Assembly (NCBI RefSeq): GCF_001591965.1
Contig: NZ_BCVX01000016.1
Location: forward strand, 20,173-84,172
Source: Lysinibacillus odysseyi 34hs-1 = NBRC 100172
GTDB lineage: Bacteria; Bacillota; Bacilli; Bacillales_A; Planococcaceae
DNA: 64,000 nucleotides
Direction: 5' to 3'
In this document: in pieces, positions 55,814 through 63,971 of the stretch
Numbering within the stretch: position 1 is the first letter of the stretch
Layout of the letters: each line of letters starts with the position of its first letter
Notes under the pieces: generated by a model
The model's database searches: none
Told to the model about the DNA's origin: nothing
The model's input: the letters and a program-made list of their open reading frames with translations, nothing else
Made by a program: the position numbers and the translations under genes

Positions 55814-56311
55814 ATGTTTTCAATAGGTGATACAGTTTTTTACAGTGCACAAGGTATTTGTTCCATTGAGGAAATAAAAGAACAGAAATTTGGAAAAGAG
55901 AAGCAGCTTTATTACACGCTACGTTCACACCATAATCCAAATCTTACTCTATATCACCCTGTCAATACGGATGATTCGAAGCTGAAAAGGCTGATGACGA
56001 AAGAACAGGCAGTTTCAGTGCTGCAGTGTTTCGAAAATATAGCTGATCCTTGGGATGAAAAAACAAATGTAAGGTCCCATGCGTACCAGGCGACCATCAG
56101 CTCGGAGAATCATTTAAAGATTGCCCAGATGGCCAACACATTGCTTCGGAGAAGAACAGAACTGGAGACAATCGATAAAAAGCTGCCGGTTCAGGACGCT
56201 CAAGTACTGCAGCGAGTTACGACAATTTTGTATGAAGAACTGGCGACAGCCCTTAACACTACAGCAAGCGACATATCAGATCAAATTGATGAAATTATTG
56301 AAAAGAATTGA
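55814..56311 (+). CDS. CarD/TRCF-domain transcription regulator-like protein
   Basis: This 165-residue protein has an N-terminal CarD_CdnL_TRCF domain (about 1-60: FSIGDTVFYSAQGICSIEEI, then KQLYYTLR and LYHPVN) that binds RNA polymerase beta in characterised members. A helical C-terminal half follows. ATG 55814 is chosen because GGGGGGAGA lies seven bases upstream. Divergence from a MarR gene suggests signal-controlled expression, unlike the constitutive essential CarD of actinobacteria. Confidence 0.82.
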   Translation: MFSIGDTVFYSAQGICSIEEIKEQKFGKEKQLYYTLRSHHNPNLTLYHPVNTDDSKLKRLMTKEQAVSVLQCFENIADPWDEKTNVRSHAYQATISSENHLKIAQMANTLLRRRTELETIDKKLPVQDAQVLQRVTTILYEELATALNTTASDISDQIDEIIEKN

Positions 56312-56319
56312 TGAGTACA

Positions 56320-56353
56320 GCACAGCAACCTGCATGGGGGCTTGTGCTTTTTT
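56320..56353 (+). terminator. Rho-independent terminator
   Basis: AGCACAG pairs with CTTGTGCT over a loop, followed by six T. Confidence 0.65.
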
Positions 56354-56463
56354 GTTATGTTAATACCTGAAAATGATGTTGCTCTTCCGAACGGCAACAA
56401 AGTGTATGAGCATAATATGGGAGGAAATAAGCTCTGGAGAAAGTGCAGGGTTTTATACTGCGA

Positions 56464-56512
56464 AGAAAGGCTGTTCTGTTGTGGGTGTCACAACAAAACA
56501 GCCTTTAGATTA
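56464..56512. terminator. Bidirectional terminator
   Basis: AAAGGCTGTTCTGTTGTG pairs with CACAACAAAACAGCCTTT. It ends the minus-strand gene at 56515. Confidence 0.75.
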
Positions 56513-56514
56513 TT

Positions 56515-56775
56515 CTAGCATTCTTCACTTTTCGTATAGTCGATCAGTTGCTGATCGAGGTATTGTAATTTCTTCATTTGTGAATGTGGGAAACCATCTT
56601 TCCTTGTCTTTACCGCACACAAGGAACAGGAACAGTGAATTTTTCCTTTTGCATACTGGCCCTTACATGAAATGTTCCATCCGTATTGAACGGCAATCTT
56701 TAGTTTCCGCCGGATCGTTCTTCTTCGGTGATGCCGGTAATAGGCACGGCTGCGATTTGTTCTGTGAGACTTCAT
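56515..56775 (-). CDS. Small basic Cys-containing protein
   Basis: This 86-residue Arg/Lys-rich protein has the motif KGKIHCSCSLCAVKT near residues 43-57. It belongs to a widespread small protein family of unknown function often associated with nucleic acids. The three clustered cysteines and flanking histidine suggest a zinc site. AAAGGAG precedes the ATG on the minus strand and a terminator follows. The overlapping plus-strand frame (56373-56777) lacks these signs. Confidence 0.7.
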   Translation of the reverse strand: MKSHRTNRSRAYYRHHRRRTIRRKLKIAVQYGWNISCKGQYAKGKIHCSCSLCAVKTRKDGFPHSQMKKLQYLDQQLIDYTKSEEC

Positions 56776-56925
56776 AGCTATCTAACTCCTTTGGGATAAG
56801 GCTCAGCCTGTAAGCATCCCCAAAAGAAAATCTAAATGCTTACAGGTTGAGTATGATAGCAGGAAGAAGACAGCGGATAGGCATCTATTCATCCTCCTTT
56901 TTCTATTTCAAATGCCTTTTCGTAT

Positions 56926-57483
56926 CTAGAGAAGGTTTTTAAAATCACACCAATCAACAAGGCGCGGCAGATTCATTTGCTGATTATAAGATTGATTTTT
57001 TACAATCACTTTCGTTCCAAGTTCAGCTAGTGTTTCCAGTACAGCTGGCTTGTCATCTACATAATAATCAAGCTCCAGTGATTGAATGATTTGAATTTTT
57101 TCATGGTCTGCCATACCGCAGAAAAAGTTCTCATCTTTTACCGGAAAACCTTGCGCTTTCACCCAGTCAAGTGTTTGCTGACAATGATGTTTTGGACGGG
57201 AAGTAATATAAAATACTTCATGCCCTTCTTCAACGAGTCCATTTAACGTATCGATAGCATCTGCATACGCCGGACAATCTGTAAAATAGATTTCCTCCAT
57301 GCAATCTTTCCACATTTGGCTGCCCTGTTCATTTGTCAATCCGAACGGGGCATGTATTTCTACAGAGGAGAGGGTATGGAATACATCCATGCCCAATTCT
57401 TTATTCAATTTTTTATTATATAAGTGAAATGCATGCTCACGTAAATTAATAAGTGTATCATCTATATCAAAGCCAAATTTCAT
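56926..57483 (-). CDS. HAD-superfamily nucleotidase-like phosphatase
   Basis: This 185-residue HAD phosphatase of the 5'-nucleotidase C / YqfW-like group has motif I GFDIDDTL (Asp nucleophile and second Asp), motif II YITSRPKH and motif III DYYVDDKP. It is last in an operon with RibA, RibD and a flavin monooxygenase. A HAD enzyme is needed to dephosphorylate the RibD product in riboflavin-type pathways, so that role is possible. The start at 57483 follows TTGGAGG. Confidence 0.8.
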   Translation of the reverse strand: MKFGFDIDDTLINLREHAFHLYNKKLNKELGMDVFHTLSSVEIHAPFGLTNEQGSQMWKDCMEEIYFTDCPAYADAIDTLNGLVEEGHEVFYITSRPKHHCQQTLDWVKAQGFPVKDENFFCGMADHEKIQIIQSLELDYYVDDKPAVLETLAELGTKVIVKNQSYNQQMNLPRLVDWCDFKNLL

Positions 57484-57498
57484 TATATCCTCCAATAT

Positions 57499-58581
57499 CT
57501 AGCCCATTATTGCAAACTGCGAGGAGAATCCCTGCTCTTTTTCGATTTGGAGAGCTTGCAGCTTTTCAATTTCTTGTTTGCGCTCGGTTGCGCATGCTAG
57601 TAAATTAATGTGGTCAATTGTTTGTTTTTTTAAGAGTTCCGCAAGTATATCTGCATCCTTCATAGCGCTATTCAATCCAAATGCCCCTGTTGGCGTCATC
57701 GCATGTGCAGCGTCACCAATTAACGCAAGTCCATTATGTCCCCAATTTTCTGCCTGGCTGCTGAAAACATCAAGGAGGACAAAATCTCTCCAGGAAGTAA
57801 TGTATTGATCGATTGTCTCCGTTAGCTCGGGAAAAGCTTCTATTAAGGCTTCGACAAATGGAGAAAAGGGCTGCTTTTGAAGCAATGAATAGCTTCCAAC
57901 TGGTATATTCCATCCAATCTGTATATAGCCATTTGTCTGGGAAAATAGGGAAACCTGCATCTCCCTAACAAGTGTCATTTTGATAGAGGGCAGCCATCCC
58001 GGAGGTGCCGGTATGCGGGCCCACAGCAGATCATAACCATGTTTGCGGACATCCGTCTTAATGTGGGCTTTTTTACGGATAGTAGAATAGCGACCGTCTG
58101 CTCCTACGATTAGCTTGCTGCTGATCGTAAATTCTTCCCTATCATGTACGGCGCGGACACCGGTATAATGGCCATCTGTATCCTGCAAAAGATCAGTGAC
58201 CCTAGAGTTCAGGCAATACTGAAAACTTTCATAGGCCTGGGCAGCATCAAGAATGGCCTGTAGTAAATGCGCCTGCGGAACATGGATGCCTAAATGGCCG
58301 GCAGCAGGGCTAGGAAGAATGGTTTTGATTAATTGACCATTCTTCCAATACTCCAGCTGCTCCATTCTCAACAGTCCGAGCTTTTCCACAGCATGAAAAA
58401 GATTATGCTTTTTTAAAACAGCTTCGCCTTCTTCGTTAATATGCTCTCCGCGAAAAGCCTTAGCGATTTGTCCTGTCCGTTCCAATAATAAAACCGAAAT
58501 ATCTTTTTTGGCCAATAAATAGGTGAGTAAGGCACCGCCGGGTCCAGCCCCGACAATACAAACATCTACTTCTTTGTTCAT
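57499..58581 (-). CDS. FAD-dependent monooxygenase (PHBH/UbiH-like)
   Basis: This 360-residue class A flavoprotein has the N-terminal CIVGAGPGGALLTYLLA, the ribityl-binding motif LIGDAAHAMTPTGAFGLNSA near residue 280 and a DG motif VGADGRYSTIR near 155. Such enzymes hydroxylate aromatic or heteroaromatic rings with NAD(P)H and oxygen. It sits four bases behind ribD in an operon that makes pyrimidine intermediates of the riboflavin route, suggesting a substrate derived from them. ATG 58581 follows AAGGATAAAGAG; the longer frame overlaps ribD. Confidence 0.85.
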   Translation of the reverse strand: MNKEVDVCIVGAGPGGALLTYLLAKKDISVLLLERTGQIAKAFRGEHINEEGEAVLKKHNLFHAVEKLGLLRMEQLEYWKNGQLIKTILPSPAAGHLGIHVPQAHLLQAILDAAQAYESFQYCLNSRVTDLLQDTDGHYTGVRAVHDREEFTISSKLIVGADGRYSTIRKKAHIKTDVRKHGYDLLWARIPAPPGWLPSIKMTLVREMQVSLFSQTNGYIQIGWNIPVGSYSLLQKQPFSPFVEALIEAFPELTETIDQYITSWRDFVLLDVFSSQAENWGHNGLALIGDAAHAMTPTGAFGLNSAMKDADILAELLKKQTIDHINLLACATERKQEIEKLQALQIEKEQGFSSQFAIMG

Positions 58582-58585
58582 CTCT

Positions 58586-59683
58586 TTATCCTTCCTTCGG
58601 ATAAGCAGTAATGCGCAGGTCTTCGCCAATCTTTTCAATCTCGGCAAAATCCAATAACACTGCAGCATTAATGGTTTCTACATCTGCCCCTGTAAATGGT
58701 GTAACAGAATGACGGCCGCCCAGTACCTTTGGGGCCACATAGACAAGGTATTTCTGAATAAGATTGTGGCGCAGGAAAGAAGCATTTACCTCACCGCCGC
58801 CTTCCACCAATAGATCGGTAATGTTCAGTTTATAAAGTTCCTCTAACATCCGCTGTAAATCAAGTTTTCCATCCACAAGCGGTACATAAATAAATTCTGC
58901 CCCTGTATTTTTAAATACTTTCGTGTTTTCCTCCTGGCCTTGAGCCGTAACAATAATCGTCCTTGCTGAATCAGTCTGTAAAATTTGGGCGTCTAACGGA
59001 GTTCGCAGCTGGCGGTCTAATATAATACGGATCGGATTTTTACCAGGATGATCTGTTAACCGGGTTGTTAAGGCAGGGTTATCTTTTAACACTGTGCCGA
59101 CGCCGACAAGGATAGCATCAACTTCATTGCGAAGCTCGTGAACATCTTTTCGTGCTTCTGTTCCTGTAATCCACTGAGAGTGTCCATTATATGTAGCGAT
59201 CTTTCCATCAAGCGTCATGGCAAATTTCGAAATGACATAGGGGAGGGAAGTCACCATATTATGAATAAAACGCTCATTCAACCGGCGTGCCTCCTCCTCC
59301 AGTAGTCCAACTTCCACTTCAATTCCGGCGTCGCGCAATCTCTTAATTCCACGCCCCGCTACAGCAGGGTTCGGATCCTCCATTGCTACAACGACACGCT
59401 TTACACCCGATTCTTTTACGAGATCTGCACAGGGAGGTGTTTTTCCAAAATGCGAGCAAGGCTCTAATGTTACATATAATGTGGCATCTTTTGCATGTTC
59501 ACCTGCCATACGAAATGCATGTACCTCTGCGTGGGGCTCTCCAGCTTTTCGATGAAGCCCGGTTCCAACAATCGACCCATCTTTGACAATCACGGCTCCA
59601 ACAAGGGGATTTGGATTTGTCTTGCCTTTTGCACTGGCAGCAAGATCAAGGGCGAGTTGCATGTAATACTGGTCGTTCATCAT
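58586..59683 (-). CDS. ribD: Riboflavin-type deaminase/reductase
   Basis: This 365-residue bifunctional enzyme has an N-terminal cytidine-deaminase-like domain with zinc ligands in HAEVHAF and PCSHFGKTPPCAD. The C-terminal reductase domain contains FAMTLDGKIAT and LLVEGGGEVNASFL. It deaminates and reduces the RibA product to 5-amino-6-(ribitylamino)uracil phosphate. ATG 59683 follows CGGAGG. It overlaps ribA by 38 bases. No ribE or ribH is nearby. Confidence 0.92.
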   Translation of the reverse strand: MMNDQYYMQLALDLAASAKGKTNPNPLVGAVIVKDGSIVGTGLHRKAGEPHAEVHAFRMAGEHAKDATLYVTLEPCSHFGKTPPCADLVKESGVKRVVVAMEDPNPAVAGRGIKRLRDAGIEVEVGLLEEEARRLNERFIHNMVTSLPYVISKFAMTLDGKIATYNGHSQWITGTEARKDVHELRNEVDAILVGVGTVLKDNPALTTRLTDHPGKNPIRIILDRQLRTPLDAQILQTDSARTIIVTAQGQEENTKVFKNTGAEFIYVPLVDGKLDLQRMLEELYKLNITDLLVEGGGEVNASFLRHNLIQKYLVYVAPKVLGGRHSVTPFTGADVETINAAVLLDFAEIEKIGEDLRITAYPKEG

Positions 59684-60413
59684 CCTCAAGTCCTCCGTTT
59701 GTTAAAATATGCCCGGCTTTTTCAATCTTTGTTTGTAAATAAAAGCGGTTTGTTTCTGTCATGCCGCCCCATAATGGGATATGCTTATCTGCCAATAGGC
59801 CATGCTTTTGAAGAGCGGCCAGTTTATTTGGATTATTTGTAATGAGAGTGGATGGTTTTTGGCGAAGTGCTTCTAGCAGTAGGATAGCATCCTCATAGGA
59901 ACGTGTATCATCCGCAAACCCTAATGCATGGTTTGCCTCTACTGTATCATAGCCATTTTCCTGCAGCAGGTAAGCCATCGTTTTTGAGAATAACCCAATC
60001 CCACGTCCCTCATGGTCTGCCAGATAGAAAACAGCTCCACAGCCATGTTCCACGATCATTTGCATTGATTGGTGAAGCTGATAGCCGCAGTCACAGCGCT
60101 GACTGCCAAAAATATCACCTGTATGACAGATGGAATGCATACGAATGAGCGCTTCCTCCTCATCCGCAAAGTTTCCGTATACAAGGATGGATGATTGCTG
60201 TCCTAGTGCCAGATTTGATTGGGAAATGTTTTCTAATACCTGCTCGATAGTTGTACTTGCTTCTACAGGAAGCCATGTATACCACTGGAATGTCGCTTCA
60301 AAATCCCCCTGCTTAACCGGTAAGCGTACAGGACCTACGAGACATAAGCTTTCTGTCTCATTGCGTTTAATAAGATGTATCTTTTCTGATAAAATTTCGA
60401 GTTCTTTTTTCAT
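59646..60413 (-). CDS. ribA: GTP cyclohydrolase II
   Basis: This 255-residue stand-alone RibA lacks the dihydroxybutanone phosphate synthase (RibB) half found in normal Bacillus RibBA. The zinc motif CHTGDIFGSQRCDCG and the active-site DHEGRGIGL are intact, and the C-terminal NPNKLAAL and GHILTN blocks are present. It opens the GTP imidazole ring, the first committed step toward riboflavin, toxoflavin and related molecules. It is the first gene of a four-gene minus-strand operon. No FMN riboswitch pattern was found upstream. Confidence 0.9.
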   Translation of the reverse strand: MKKELEILSEKIHLIKRNETESLCLVGPVRLPVKQGDFEATFQWYTWLPVEASTTIEQVLENISQSNLALGQQSSILVYGNFADEEEALIRMHSICHTGDIFGSQRCDCGYQLHQSMQMIVEHGCGAVFYLADHEGRGIGLFSKTMAYLLQENGYDTVEANHALGFADDTRSYEDAILLLEALRQKPSTLITNNPNKLAALQKHGLLADKHIPLWGGMTETNRFYLQTKIEKAGHILTNGGLEDDERPVLHATRP

Positions 60414-60425
60414 TGTCATCACCAT

Positions 60426-60742
60426 TCATCGTTTTAGTGTAATTCTATGATAAAAGGAGGGGAGGCATTAGGCATGAGTAGTTTTTTGCCCCATTGTGAC
60501 TGCGCAGAATGTTTAAAACCGGCAGTAGAACTAGTATTGGTATTGTGCCCCGTCCTTTTTGTTAACACCGCTTACATTTCGTAATTAAATATATAAAAGT
60601 TAACGCTTGTTGTCTAATTTTTCGTTCTTCTCTAATAGAGGCTGTCGTTTTACGAGATACTCCTTTTCTTTAGAATTTTATTGTATAGAAAAGGAATATA
60701 ACAGCATCTACCTATCATACATAAAATGAAGGGGGAGAAGCT
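60426..60742. other. Interval between divergent ribA and the 60743 gene
   Basis: Both promoters must lie here. I looked for the FMN riboswitch blocks on the minus strand and did not find them. A short Cys-containing frame is described separately. Confidence 0.4.
60474..60584 (+). CDS. Possible 36-residue Cys-rich peptide
   Basis: GGGAGG eight bases before ATG opens a 36-codon frame starting MSSFLPHCDCAECLKPAVEL and continuing with a hydrophobic stretch. The CDCAEC cluster could bind metal. Expression is unproven; the length and ribosome binding site are the only support. Confidence 0.3.
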   Translation: MSSFLPHCDCAECLKPAVELVLVLCPVLFVNTAYIS

Positions 60743-61756
60743 ATGTTTAAAGGAGAAAAGGAAATCCAAATGATAGAGTATGTACCAGAGTCGGTGAAAA
60801 AAGCAGGGGTAAGACTTGCTGAAGCAGGGGAAGTACAAACCATTTCTTTTACGGCGCGCAAGCTCATTATTGCCCTTGCCCGTACCATTTTAGCGATGAA
60901 CCCAAAAGATAGGGATGTAGTGCATCAGGCAATCAGCTCCTATAGTGCACTGTATCCGCTTATTAGTGAGGACCGGGAGTTTCGGTTTGCGGAAGATGTA
61001 GATGAAAAAATCAGGGATTATATTTTATCGACACGTACCGGAGAACTTGCACCGGCAATTGGCTATCTATTTGCACAGGAACAGTTGAACAAACCCTTTA
61101 TTGTAGACTTTTTAGGATTGCTGGAGGACTATACAGCAAAAACGACAGTACCCGATATGATCGCCGCCTCATCTACGGGGGAGGTTACCTTTATTGAATC
61201 AAAAGGATCAAAAGATATCCGGAATAAAGGAAAGCTGCGTGATGCCCTTATCCAAAGTGAAAGTGCCGCCACTCTTGTAGAGGGGGCAGTAGATGATTTT
61301 TACGGGCTATTCATCTCCATTCCAAAAGCAGACGCCGACTATCCTGCTTCGATACATTATACTTGCACGATCAATGAAGGACAGCGCAAGGCCCAAGATC
61401 TCCGCCGGCTTATGTACAAGCATTATGCCAGTTGGTTTATGCTTCTCGGATTTCAGGAAGAGGCGGAAAGGCTGGCCGGTGGAGAAGAAATTATTTTAAA
61501 AAGGCCGAAAAAAATAGTGACGGTGAAGAAGAAAAAGTATTATTTGCTTGATGCCTCTGAGTCGCTCTTTTTTAATGCAATCAATATATGGGATAAGCAG
61601 TTTAAGCGGGCACGGTTTGCAATTGCAACAGATGTTTTTACTTTTTTGACGGGACAAGTAGAGGAATCTATCGATTTCCCCTCTTATAGTCAGCTTCTTA
61701 AGCAGGGGAAGAAGCATGACTTGTTCGCGGATGGAACAGCGGTTTTTTATAAATAG
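60743..61756 (+). CDS. Hypothetical protein with a PD-(D/E)XK nuclease-like motif
   Basis: This 337-residue soluble protein has no recognised family. Residues 137-154 contain PDMIAASSTGEVTFIESKGS. A Pro-Asp pair followed 14 residues later by Glu-Ser-Lys at the end of a beta-strand is the pattern of PD-(D/E)XK restriction-endonuclease-like folds. GAAGGGGGAG precedes the ATG. It is a single gene with its own terminator and no methylase nearby, so a repair or housekeeping role is as likely as defence. Confidence 0.65.
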   Translation: MFKGEKEIQMIEYVPESVKKAGVRLAEAGEVQTISFTARKLIIALARTILAMNPKDRDVVHQAISSYSALYPLISEDREFRFAEDVDEKIRDYILSTRTGELAPAIGYLFAQEQLNKPFIVDFLGLLEDYTAKTTVPDMIAASSTGEVTFIESKGSKDIRNKGKLRDALIQSESAATLVEGAVDDFYGLFISIPKADADYPASIHYTCTINEGQRKAQDLRRLMYKHYASWFMLLGFQEEAERLAGGEEIILKRPKKIVTVKKKKYYLLDASESLFFNAINIWDKQFKRARFAIATDVFTFLTGQVEESIDFPSYSQLLKQGKKHDLFADGTAVFYK

Positions 61757-61762
61757 AGAAGA

Positions 61763-61795
61763 GATACGCAAATAAACCATTTGCGTATTTTTTTG
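61763..61795 (+). terminator. Rho-independent terminator
   Basis: ATACGCAAA pairs perfectly with TTTGCGTAT, followed by seven T. Confidence 0.85.
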
Positions 61796-61842
61796 TTTCC
61801 CATTTGCTGATTTATAGTGACAGGAGAAAAGGGATAGTAGAA

Positions 61843-62043
61843 ATGTTGAAAGTAGAAACGAGAAGTGTTAGATGGAATACTGCTATTTTAAACTTCCGGT
61901 TTGTAGAAATAATGTGGCGTAGCAAACGGCAAATCTATTATATGCCAAGAAACTTAGAATTATGGAAAGGGGTGAAAATTTTACGAACTTTAATTATTTT
62001 TTTGAGAGTAATGTTCGGAAATAGCTTGAAATCTAAAAAATGA
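61843..62043 (+). CDS. Doubtful 66-residue basic protein
   Basis: A 66-codon frame starts at ATG 61843 with AAGGGA about nine bases upstream and encodes a basic, Arg/Trp-rich peptide with a hydrophobic stretch near the end. It lies in the leader region of pbuG between a terminator and the riboswitch, and may be a chance frame. Confidence 0.25.
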   Translation: MLKVETRSVRWNTAILNFRFVEIMWRSKRQIYYMPRNLELWKGVKILRTLIIFLRVMFGNSLKSKK

Positions 62044-62073
62044 GGTGATATAGTACTAACATAAATTAAATAC

Positions 62074-62144
62074 GTCGTCGTATAATAATGGGAATAAGGC
62101 CCGTAAGTTTCTACCAAGTCACCGTAAATGACTTGACTACGATA
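62074..62144 (+). promoter_or_regulatory. Guanine-class purine riboswitch upstream of pbuG
   Basis: The conserved order is TCGTATAATAATGGGAATAA, CCCGTAAGTTTCTACC, the CACCGTAAATG loop and closing GACTACGA. The C in GACTACG is the guanine-specificity base. It is a closer match to the consensus than the guaA copy. Confidence 0.95.
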
Positions 62145-62202
62145 ATGAAAATAGTTGTACTTCTATCAATGGGGGTATAGTATTTTCCTATTTTCTAGTG
62201 AA

Positions 62203-62237
62203 GCAAAGCATACGACATTTTGTTCGTGTGCTTTTTT
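62203..62237 (+). terminator. Riboswitch-controlled terminator
   Basis: AAAGCATACGA pairs with TCGTGTGCTTT, followed by a T run, between the aptamer and pbuG. Confidence 0.85.
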
Positions 62238-62291
62238 TATTGGAAACAAAGTACCGTTACCGTAAGACGACAAACGGAGGAACAGTTCAAC

Positions 62292-63617
62292 ATGAAGAAA
62301 TATTTCCAATTCAATGAGCTTGGCACAAATTACAAGCGCGAAATATTAGGTGGTTTAACCACTTTCCTAGCAATGGCTTATATTTTAGTAGTGAACCCAT
62401 TAACGCTTACATTAAAAGACGTGCCAGATCTCCCATCTGCACTTCGCATGGACTATGGATCAGTATTTGTAGCTACCGCTGTTTCCGCAGCAATTGGTTG
62501 CTTCATTATGGGAATCATAGCAAGATACCCATTAGCTTTGGCACCGGGTCTTGGCTTAAATGCTTTCTTTGCCTATACAGTTATTTTAACGAACGGAAGT
62601 CCTTGGCAGCATGCCCTAGCAGCTGTCTTTGTATCAAGTATGTTCTTTTTAATCCTAACGTTAACAGGATTACGTGAAAAATTAATCAATGCCATCCCTA
62701 TGGAATTGAAATTGGCAGTTGGTGCTGGAATCGGTCTCTTTGTAGCATTTATCGGTCTGAAAAATGCCGGTATCGTTGTTGCAAGTGAAGCGACAATGGT
62801 CGGGCTTGGCGATTTAAAAGACCCGGAAGTGTTATTGGCGATTTTCGGTATTGTAGTGACAGTAATATTCTTAGTACGCGGCATGAAGGCGGGCGTATTT
62901 ATCGGGATGGCCATCACAGCGATTGCTGGTATGATTTTTGGTTTAGTAGATTTACCTGAAGCAGTTTTCGATATGCCGCCAAGCGTAGAACCAACATTTG
63001 GTGCGTTATTCACAGCGTTTGGCGATCCAAGCTTCTATACATTGACAATGCTGTCTGTTATTTTATCGTTCCTGTTTGTTGATTTCTTTGATAATGCAGG
63101 TACATTAATGGCCGTAGCTAACCAAGCAGGATTTGTAAAGGATAACCGTCTGCCACGTGCCGGCAAAGCATTAATTTCCGATTCAATAGCGTCCGTTATC
63201 GGCTCTATTTTCGGTACATCTACTGTTACGTCCTACGTGGAATCTACAGCAGGTGTTGGTGCAGGTGCCCGATCAGGCTTTGCATCGATTGTAACAGGGA
63301 TATGCTTCTTACTATCTTTATTCTTCCTGCCGTTATTAGTTGTAGTTACAAGCGCAGTAACAGCGCCGGCTTTGATTATTGTAGGAATTTTAATGGTTTC
63401 CTCACTTGGTCAAATTGAATGGAATAAATTCGAAGTAGCTGTGCCTGCTTTCTTTACAATGCTGATGATGCCGTTAACATCATCCATTGCTACCGGTATT
63501 GCAGTAGGATTCATTTTCTACCCGCTTACAATGATTTTAAAAGGAAAAGCAAAAGAAGTAAGTCCTGTTATGTATGTGTTCGGCGTTATCTTCTTACTAT
63601 ATTTAGCTACGTTATAA
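62292..63617 (+). CDS. pbuG: Guanine/hypoxanthine permease (NCS2/AzgA family)
   Basis: This 441-residue transporter has about 12-14 hydrophobic helices. AzgA-family motifs are YKREILGGLTTFLAMAYILV at the N-terminus, APGLGLNAFFAYTV, FVDFFDNAGTLMAVANQAG and SSVIGSIFG-like segments around STVTSYVESTAGVGAGARSG in two parts. It imports guanine and hypoxanthine by proton symport. ATG 62292 follows GGAGGAAC. The guanine riboswitch upstream shuts it off when guanine is plentiful, in step with guaA elsewhere in this window. Confidence 0.93.
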   Translation: MKKYFQFNELGTNYKREILGGLTTFLAMAYILVVNPLTLTLKDVPDLPSALRMDYGSVFVATAVSAAIGCFIMGIIARYPLALAPGLGLNAFFAYTVILTNGSPWQHALAAVFVSSMFFLILTLTGLREKLINAIPMELKLAVGAGIGLFVAFIGLKNAGIVVASEATMVGLGDLKDPEVLLAIFGIVVTVIFLVRGMKAGVFIGMAITAIAGMIFGLVDLPEAVFDMPPSVEPTFGALFTAFGDPSFYTLTMLSVILSFLFVDFFDNAGTLMAVANQAGFVKDNRLPRAGKALISDSIASVIGSIFGTSTVTSYVESTAGVGAGARSGFASIVTGICFLLSLFFLPLLVVVTSAVTAPALIIVGILMVSSLGQIEWNKFEVAVPAFFTMLMMPLTSSIATGIAVGFIFYPLTMILKGKAKEVSPVMYVFGVIFLLYLATL

Positions 63618-63626
63618 ATAATAATG

Positions 63627-63667
63627 AAAAACTACGCTACAGGCATCTGCTATAGCGTAGTTTTTTA
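63627..63667 (+). terminator. Rho-independent terminator
   Basis: AAAAACTACGCTA pairs with TAGCGTAGTTTTT, with a loop of about 13 bases. Confidence 0.85.
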
Positions 63668-63881
63668 TATGAAAAGGAAGTTAAATGGACGTGACAAGGT
63701 AAAAAGCTTTACAATAGTTTGTTATCTATATAAATAGGAAGAAACTCAATTAAGGCTAGGTAGGTTAATGACTGAATAGTTTTTCTTTTAATAAAGGCTT
63801 GCTAAATGCAAATGACGAGTGTATAGTTAAGAACGTTGCTACGGGATAAACGAAAGCAACAAAAAAACTTTAAAGAAGTTG

Positions 63882-63971
63882 TTGACAAACGAAAACAACG
63901 GTGTTAAAGTTATAAACATCGCTTCGCAAAATAGATTGAAGCAATATGAACTTTGAAAACTGAACAAGCAA
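63882..63971 (+). promoter_or_regulatory. rRNA operon promoter and leader
   Basis: TTGACA and TAAAGT are 17 bases apart (63882-63910). About 40 bases later comes GAACTTTGAAAACTGAACAA, the boxA-like leader word that precedes 16S rRNA genes in Bacillales. The 16S gene should start shortly after the right edge. The 63668-63881 stretch shows no gene. Confidence 0.8.

Noticed and set aside
56373..56777. 134-codon plus-strand frame
   Set aside because: It overlaps the better supported minus-strand gene at 56515-56775, which has a strong ribosome binding site and a conserved Cys motif.
60414..60742. FMN riboswitch before ribA
   Set aside because: The conserved FMN aptamer blocks were looked for on the minus strand and are absent.
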